64,000 nt of DNA from Streptomyces sp. HUAS CB01 (GTDB taxonomy: Bacteria; Actinomycetota; Actinomycetes; Streptomycetales; Streptomycetaceae). The DNA is taken from the NCBI RefSeq assembly GCF_030406905.1, contig NZ_CP129137.1:2173001-2237000 (forward strand). Direction: 5' to 3'. How positions within the stretch are numbered: the first letter of the stretch is position 1; each line of letters opens with the position of its first letter. The notes below the pieces were generated by a model, which was given only the letters and a program-made list of their open reading frames with translations, made no database searches and had not been told where the DNA came from. Shown here piece by piece: positions 59,661 to 64,000 of this stretch. The translations under genes were made by a program, and so were the position numbers.

Positions 59661-60689
59661 TCAGCCGGTCCGGGTGTCCGGAGCCTTGTCCGCTTCCTTG
59701 CGGAGGTGCTGCATCAGGACGGTCAACCGGTCATTGCCGAGACCGTGTCCGTGACCGCGGATGGCGTCCGCGACGACCTTGCGGGTCAGGTCGCCGGCCT
59801 CGGTGACCGCCGGTCGGGCGATCGCGAGGAGTTGTTCGTCGGTGACCGGGGCCGACTTGCGGGGTTCGGTGTCCGGAGGGTCGGTGGGCCGGGCCTTCGC
59901 GGACGGGCCCGAAGTGGTGTCCGGACGCTTGGCCGGGTCGGCGGGGTGGGTGACCGGGCGGGGTCTGGGAGCGGGGTGTCCGCCCTGGTCAGCGTCGCGG
60001 CCACCGTGCTCGGGCTCCGGTTCGACCGGCTTCTTCCGCGCTCCGGACACGGTGTCCGGGGTGGTCTCCGAGGTGTCCGGCCGCTGGGTGACCGCCGGGC
60101 GGCCGGTGTCCGGGCCGGGCAACTCGGCCGGGTGTCCGGACACGACCGGGGCTGTACCTCGTACGCCCCAGCCGAGGTGGTTATCCGGACGGTCACCGGT
60201 GACACGCTCCGTCCGGACACCGGCGGTCTCCTGGTGTCCGGACAGGCCGGCCTCGGTGGCCCGCCGGGCGATCAGGATGTACAGGTGGACGGCTCCGGCC
60301 AAGGCGAGCGGGGCCAGGGTGGACAGGACGCCGACGGTGACGTCGCCGAGCCGGAGGCCCGCACCGTCGTGCCGCTGCTGGTTGAGGCGTACGGCGTGCA
60401 GGGCGTTGGCCCAGATACTCGCGGCGGTCGCCGTTCCGAACAGCGTCCACACGTAGCAGCGGGCCGCGAGCGGGGCGGTGCGTAGGACCAGGAGGGCTCG
60501 CACTCCGTAGGCGATGAATCCGTCGATGACCAGGGGGAAGACGAAGGTCAGGAGTCCTCGGACGTGGATCGCGGTGGCCATCTGCTGCAGGGCGTCGTAC
60601 GAGAGCGCGCATCCCGCGCCGCCGAGGGCGACGACGGCGGCCCGGTCCCAGCCGTTGATCCGCGCCGGTACGGGCGCGGTGTGGCTCAC
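59661..60689 (-). CDS. DUF2637 membrane protein (SpdB2-like)
   Basis: This 342-residue protein has four transmembrane helices (about 14-32, 41-65, 73-93 and 107-128) forming the DUF2637 domain, found in Streptomyces plasmid-spread and ICE proteins. It has a long Pro/Asp/Thr-rich linker (150-280) with repeated PDT, and a C-terminal winged-helix-like segment (EQLLAIARPAVTEAG, VADAIRGHGHGLG). The GTG start overlaps the whiB stop (GTGA). The protein may link membrane and DNA during transfer. Its DNA carries eight exact copies of GGTGTCCGG. Confidence 0.8.
   Translation of the reverse strand: MSHTAPVPARINGWDRAAVVALGGAGCALSYDALQQMATAIHVRGLLTFVFPLVIDGFIAYGVRALLVLRTAPLAARCYVWTLFGTATAASIWANALHAVRLNQQRHDGAGLRLGDVTVGVLSTLAPLALAGAVHLYILIARRATEAGLSGHQETAGVRTERVTGDRPDNHLGWGVRGTAPVVSGHPAELPGPDTGRPAVTQRPDTSETTPDTVSGARKKPVEPEPEHGGRDADQGGHPAPRPRPVTHPADPAKRPDTTSGPSAKARPTDPPDTEPRKSAPVTDEQLLAIARPAVTEAGDLTRKVVADAIRGHGHGLGNDRLTVLMQHLRKEADKAPDTRTG
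59673..60241 (+). repeat. Eight copies of GGTGTCCGG
   Basis: Exact copies start at 59673, 59868, 59916, 60051, 60072, 60105, 60131 and 60233, with near copies at 59622 and 59652. Six are read in frame as Pro-Asp-Thr by the gene above; two (60131 and 60233) are in another frame (Ser-Gly-His), and the near copies lie beyond the stop codon. Confidence 0.6.
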
Positions 60690-61279
60690 GCCGCAGTCCC
60701 GAGGTCGTCGCGGGCCGGGAGTTTGGCGGCGGGATTCTTCAGGGCCCGGGGGGCGTTGTCGGGCGTCTTCGATGCCTCGTTCGCCTTCTTCTGCTGGTCG
60801 ACGGCGCGGTTGCGGATCTCCCGGCGGGTCCGGCGGTAGAGCTTCCCGGCGTGTGCCTCGGTGACCTTGAGTATCCGGGCGAGCCGCTCGGCGGGGATGT
60901 CGGCCTGGTAGGCGGCGCGGACGACTGCCTTGCGCTCGGCCTTGGTGAGGTGGATGTCGCGTCCGGACAGGGCTTCGTTGACGCGGGAGTAGTTGAGGCG
61001 TTGCCCCAACTTGCCGTGCAGAAGCTCTCGCTCCTCTTCGGTCATGCCGCCCCGGATGCCGTCGCGGTCGCCGTTCTCGAGGGCGGCGTCGAGGCAGGTG
61101 CTGCGGACCGGGCACTGCGCGCACAGGGCCTTGGCCGCGGCGATGCGGTCGACCTCGTCGGGCTCAGGGAAGAAGAGTTCGGGGTCGACCTGATGGTGCG
61201 GGGTCGAGCGGCAGGCGGCCCGGTCGCGCCAGGTGTGGTCGCCGAGGGCTCGAGGCTGCGCGGTGTCAGTGCGGTGCAT
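60686..61279 (-). CDS. WhiB-family Fe-S regulator with extended C-terminus
   Basis: In this 197-residue protein, residues 15-85 form the WhiB domain with Cys23, Cys53, Cys56 and Cys62 (CAQCPVRSTC), which bind a [4Fe-4S] cluster, and the GIRGG turn (74-78). Beyond the usual WhiB length a second helical region follows (110-160: LTKAERKAVVRAAYQADIPAERLARILKVTEAHAGKLYRR), which looks like a helix-turn-helix, and a basic tail. WhiB proteins bind the principal sigma factor. This one is placed between replication and mobilization genes and probably controls them. Confidence 0.85.
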   Translation of the reverse strand: MHRTDTAQPRALGDHTWRDRAACRSTPHHQVDPELFFPEPDEVDRIAAAKALCAQCPVRSTCLDAALENGDRDGIRGGMTEEERELLHGKLGQRLNYSRVNEALSGRDIHLTKAERKAVVRAAYQADIPAERLARILKVTEAHAGKLYRRTRREIRNRAVDQQKKANEASKTPDNAPRALKNPAAKLPARDDLGTAA

Positions 61280-61380
61280 GGGGGTGTCTCCGTATCCCCC
61301 CGGGCCGCGTTTGGGCAGGGGCGACCTGGGGGTTGGTGCAGGTATGAGAACGGGCCGGTGCCGGCCGTCACGGGGCAGGG

Positions 61381-62094
61381 TCAGGCGCTGGCGGCGGCGA
61401 TACGGCGTCGCTCGGCCGCGAGGGCTCGTCTGCGGTCGGGGCCGTCGAGGATGACCCGGTCGGTCATCTCGGTGAGACGGGAGGCGACGCGGTCGCCGAT
61501 GTGGGCACGCAAGTCGGCCATGCCGAGGTTGGTGGTGATCAGGGTCGGGAGCATCGCGTTGTAGCGGCGGTTGATGAGCCGCATCGTGATCTCCTCGGTC
61601 CACTCGCTGTTCTTCGCGGCGCCGAGGTCGTCGATGATCAGCAGCGGGCAGCGGGCCAGGTCCATCAGCTCGCGCTCGCCGTCGTGTCCCGGGCGGGGTC
61701 GCAGCTCGGCGTACAGGTCGGCGGCCGTGATCGCCTTCCAGCGCAGCCGGACCCCGGCGATCAGGAGCGAGCGGACCGCTCCGTACGCCTGGTACGTCTT
61801 GCCGGTCCCGGTGGTGCCGACGATCAGCAGCGAGCGTCCCTCGGCGAGTCCCGGGGCGCCCTCGGGTCCGGGGCGTCCCCGCTCGGCCACCTCGCGGACC
61901 CAGGCGGCGACGGCCGGGTGGTCGGCGACGGCGGCTCGGTAGCGGGCCGGGATACGGGCCTGCGCCGCCTGGAGGGCGGGGAGAGGTTCGGCCGGGTCCG
62001 TGAGCTTGGTGCTCGGGTCGATGCCCCGGGAGGTGAGGATGTGCGCCAGTCGGCGGGCGATGCCTCCGACGGGCTGGGCGTCGTAGTCGCGCAT
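61381..62094 (-). CDS. DnaC/IstB-like AAA+ ATPase (helicase loader)
   Basis: This 237-residue AAA+ ATPase has Walker A GTTGTGKT (93-100), Walker B LLIIDDLGAAK (about 150), sensor 1 TLITTNLGM and an arginine-finger region (RVASRLTEM). Such proteins load the DnaB-type helicase during replication of phages and plasmids. The ATG at 62094 follows GAGGAG with 5-base spacing and is preferred over the adjacent GTG at 62097. It overlaps the replication gene upstream and forms a rep-loader pair with it. Confidence 0.85.
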   Translation of the reverse strand: MRDYDAQPVGGIARRLAHILTSRGIDPSTKLTDPAEPLPALQAAQARIPARYRAAVADHPAVAAWVREVAERGRPGPEGAPGLAEGRSLLIVGTTGTGKTYQAYGAVRSLLIAGVRLRWKAITAADLYAELRPRPGHDGERELMDLARCPLLIIDDLGAAKNSEWTEEITMRLINRRYNAMLPTLITTNLGMADLRAHIGDRVASRLTEMTDRVILDGPDRRRALAAERRRIAAASA

Positions 62095-63035
62095 CACAGC
62101 TCCTCGGCGTAGGCGGCGGCAGGGTCGGCGGGATTGGCCCAGGCCCGGTGACCCGGCACGCTAGGCCGGGATTCCGGCCGGACCAAACCGGCGCGGGTGG
62201 CGTTCATGGCTTCGTGGACGAGGCTCGGCAGAGTGCTGGGGTGCAGGCCCTTGGCGCGGTGGAGGGCCAGCCCGGCGCGGATGTGGCCGGAGTCGATGCC
62301 CTCCGCGAGGAGTTTCGTCGTCTCGCGCCCGAGGTGACCGAGGACTCCGCTGGGCGGGCGGTGTACGCAGGCGGCTGCGTACTCGGCGATGAGCTGCTGA
62401 GCAGAGGCGGTCTCCGGTGCGTGGGCGCTCGCGCCCCCCGAAGGGGAAGAAGTTCCTAGATCCAGGTTCCTAGGTCCAAGATCCAGGGGGTGAGGGCTCA
62501 CTGCGGGTTCAGCGCTTCCTCCGTGAGTGCTCAGTGAGGACTCACTGAATGCCTCGCGACCTGCGGTTTCGTGCGGTCCGGAGGATTCAGCGGGGATTCG
62601 TGCGTCCTCAGTGAGTCCTCCGTGAGCCTTCACTGAAGACTCCGGGACGTCTCCGTGAGTTTGCTGCGCATCCGGCTTCGGCTTCGCGGCGGCGTGCTTC
62701 GGACACGCGGGGAGCCGGCTGCGGCTCGCGCGGTTGATCTTCTGGTGCCGGTACCAGGTGACGATGTGCAGGTACCGCTTGCCTTCGTCGTCCTCGTAGC
62801 GGCAGATCAGGTTGGCGGCGGCGAGTTGGATCAGGTCGTCCTCGACGTCGACCGGCGTACGCCCGCCCCGGACGGCCCAGAGCTCTCCACAGAGCGCGGC
62901 GGGCTGGTCACGGAGGCGTCCGTGGTCGTCGGCGCGGCTGATCAGCCCGAAGAAGGTGCGCTCCGCATAGACGCTCACCTGCGCCAGGGACTCGGACGTG
63001 AAGGCTTCGGGCTTGAAGGTTCGGATCCTCGCCAC
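62094..63035 (-). CDS. Replication initiator/replisome-organizer-like protein
   Basis: In this 313-residue protein the N-terminal 110 residues (ARIRTFKPEAFTSESLAQVSVYAERTFF, GLISRADDHGRLRD, YLHIVTWYRHQKIN) match the winged-helix domain of phage replisome organizers. The central linker (115-215) is repetitive and encoded by repeat-rich DNA (62453-62660). The C-terminal helical part (SAQQLIAEYAAACVHRP, HPSTLPSLVHEAM) resembles DnaD-like domains. With the DnaC-type ATPase it should start replication of the excised element. The start is a GTG behind GGAGGCGC. Confidence 0.8.
   Translation of the reverse strand: MARIRTFKPEAFTSESLAQVSVYAERTFFGLISRADDHGRLRDQPAALCGELWAVRGGRTPVDVEDDLIQLAAANLICRYEDDEGKRYLHIVTWYRHQKINRASRSRLPACPKHAAAKPKPDAQQTHGDVPESSVKAHGGLTEDARIPAESSGPHETAGREAFSESSLSTHGGSAEPAVSPHPLDLGPRNLDLGTSSPSGGASAHAPETASAQQLIAEYAAACVHRPPSGVLGHLGRETTKLLAEGIDSGHIRAGLALHRAKGLHPSTLPSLVHEAMNATRAGLVRPESRPSVPGHRAWANPADPAAAYAEEL
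62453..62660. repeat. Repeat-rich segment in the rep gene, candidate replication origin
   Basis: There are two 14-base tandem units TTCCTAG(A/G)TCCA(G/A)G (62453-62480) with a third partial ATCCAGG to 62487. TCCTCCGTGAG occurs at 62517-62527 and 62616-62626, with TCTCCGTGAG at 62650-62659. TCAGTGAG occurs at 62531 and 62608, and CTCACTGA or close forms at 62497, 62541 and 62629. TCAGTGAG-GA-CTCACTGA (62531-62548) is an inverted repeat. Origins with iterons inside the initiator gene are known for phages such as lambda. Confidence 0.5.
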
Positions 63036-63037
63036 GG

Positions 63038-63397
63038 TCAGCGCCTCCCGTCCGCGACCGCGTACGCCTCGGCTGCGGGACGCAGGACACCGTTGGTGAG
63101 GTCGAGGTCGTATGCCTCGTTCCAGTTCACATCGGGGTGGGTGCGCATCACCCAGCGTGCGGCCGTCAGGCCCTGGGCCCGGTTGAGGGCGACAGGGCGC
63201 CCCTGTTCGTCGTAAGCGCGGGTATGGGGGCTGGGCCAGGTCCGCTCGGGTTCACGCTGCGAGACGCGGATGGTGCGAGCACCGGGCACCATGTCCGCGA
63301 GGAGGGTGGCCAGGCGACGCCGGCGGGATCCGTTGGCAGGGTCGGTGACCTGGACGGGCTGGGCGGTGTGTGCCCTTCCGTTCCGGGACTCGGGCAT
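63038..63397 (-). CDS. Hypothetical protein upstream of rep
   Basis: This 119-residue basic protein has a charged N-terminal half (SRRRRLATLLADMVPGARTIRVSQ) and a C-terminal half with GLTAARWVMRTHPDVNWNEAYDLDL. I prefer the ATG at 63397 (AGGAA upstream); a GTG at 63412 adds five residues. Its stop lies 2 bases before the rep start. It is the first visible gene of the minus-strand replication/mobilization operon. The function is unknown; size and basic character would suit a DNA-binding control protein. Confidence 0.5.
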   Translation of the reverse strand: MPESRNGRAHTAQPVQVTDPANGSRRRRLATLLADMVPGARTIRVSQREPERTWPSPHTRAYDEQGRPVALNRAQGLTAARWVMRTHPDVNWNEAYDLDLTNGVLRPAAEAYAVADGRR

Positions 63398-63412
63398 GCG
63401 AGAATTCCTCAC

Positions 63413-64000
63413 TCGTAGGTGAAGTGGGACGGCCGTTCTCGTCGAAAAGGTCAGCCGACCCGCTCCAGTTATGGATCCGCCCCCTTCGGGTGGCGGGCTC
63501 GGCGTCCGGAAGCGGCTAACTTCTGGGCGCCGGTTTCATTTCCCCTCGAGGAAGCGCGTCCGTGGCGCTTGGGGTGGTTCCTACTTCCCTCCCACGTGTT
63601 GACCTGACGTCGGCGTTTCCCGCCGAGGGACCAGCAACATATGCAGACGGCGGTCAACACTCCAGCTGGCAGCGGGTGCTGAGCCGATTCGACGCCAACT
63701 CGACATATGCCGCTAGGTCGGTGGGCGGTGGCGACTCACGGCCCGCCCGGACACTGCACCCCCGCTCGGCGTCCAAGCTGCCGAAGAGGGCTCCGTGTCT
63801 CTCCGGGCCGAAGCCGAGCACTTCCCAAAGCCCGAGAGGCGAGTCCCGCCACCAATCCGTTCTGAGAGTTCTCCGCGCACTGGATGTCGCAGGGGACTCC
63901 GATCTCTCCCTCCCGCGACCCAGAGCCGTGGAAGGGTTCGAAAACGAAGATCGAGCAAGCGTGCAACGCCGCCCGCTCTTCGCTAAGCTGAAACTATTCC
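63413..64000. other. Gene-free region upstream of the replication operon
   Basis: I see no supported gene in these last 588 bases. Short frames exist on both strands but none has a ribosome site or a recognisable product. The promoter of the rep operon should lie near 63410-63660. No rnpB sequence is present, so the element continues to the right. Confidence 0.45.

Larger units (their letters stand above)
3389..64000. mobile_element. Large integrative and conjugative element integrated at rnpB (right end not seen)
   Basis: The element contains an integrase and excisionase next to a truncated rnpB 3' end, a type IV secretion operon, VirD4-type coupling protein, relaxase and MobC, replication initiator and DnaC-type ATPase, plus two large defence modules. 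The exact left boundary lies within the rnpB identity block, about 3389-3426. No second rnpB copy occurs before base 64000, so the element exceeds 60 kb. The transfer genes run on the plus strand and the replication/mobilization genes on the minus strand, converging near 49000. Confidence 0.8.

Noticed and set aside
59673..60241. A CRISPR array
   Set aside because: Repeats are only 9 bp, irregularly spaced (21 to 195 bp) and mostly inside a coding frame; no cas genes are present in the window.
63713..63966. Possible minus-strand gene near the right edge
   Set aside because: Two overlapping frames of about 80 codons exist but neither has a ribosome site, a consistent composition or a recognisable product.

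Overview
The window is high-GC DNA (about 70 % G+C) from Streptomyces or a close relative. The evidence is the codon bias, GTG/TTG starts, ATGA/GTGA gene overlaps, a WhiB protein, DUF317 (SPDY) proteins, an SCO6880-type transfer protein and a DUF2637 protein. Positions 1-3388 are ordinary chromosome: the 3' end of a GH15 glycosidase gene and a three-gene cluster that looks like a type VII secretion substrate with an attached muramidase-like domain.

From about 3389 to the right edge and beyond lies one large integrative and conjugative element, of which more than 60 kb is visible. Its left end sits in the 3' end of the RNase P RNA gene (rnpB): a displaced rnpB 3' tail and its terminator abut a tyrosine integrase and an excisionase. 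The right end is outside the window, so size and the reconstituted rnpB cannot be seen.

Layout of the element. (1) 3509-5165: integrase and AlpA-type excisionase, minus strand. (2) 5791-23527: a minus-strand defence operon encoding a Ser/Thr kinase, a SNF2 helicase (DrmD-like), a very large Eco57I-type methylase, a 2201-residue helicase-DUF1998-nuclease fusion (DrmA plus DrmB-like) and a UvrD helicase with a RelE-like N-terminus. This resembles class 1 DISARM but lacks drmC. (3) 23741-25497: a NucS-like nuclease/DUF5655 protein facing a small DNA methylase. (4) 26063-48972: a long plus-strand transfer operon with a NlpC/P60 cell-wall hydrolase, VirB6- and VirB8-like membrane proteins, the SCO6880 protein, VirB4- and VirD4-like ATPases, and many small lineage-specific proteins. 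Five of these share one N-terminal domain, and about ten share a basic C-terminal tail. (5) 49093-56212: a three-gene pPIWI_RE island (PIWI-RE protein, DinG-like helicase, restriction-endonuclease-like protein), minus strand. (6) 56487-63397: relaxase, MobC, DUF2637 membrane protein, WhiB regulator, DnaC-like ATPase and replication initiator, minus strand, with candidate oriT and replication-origin repeats.

Taken together, the integrase/excisionase module would move the element in and out of rnpB, the rep/DnaC genes could maintain the excised circle, and relaxase, MobC, VirD4 and the T4SS would transfer single-stranded DNA. No FtsK/TraB-type double-strand translocase, usual for Streptomyces elements, is visible. 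The cargo is mainly anti-invader defence, with two unrelated helicase-nuclease systems on one element.
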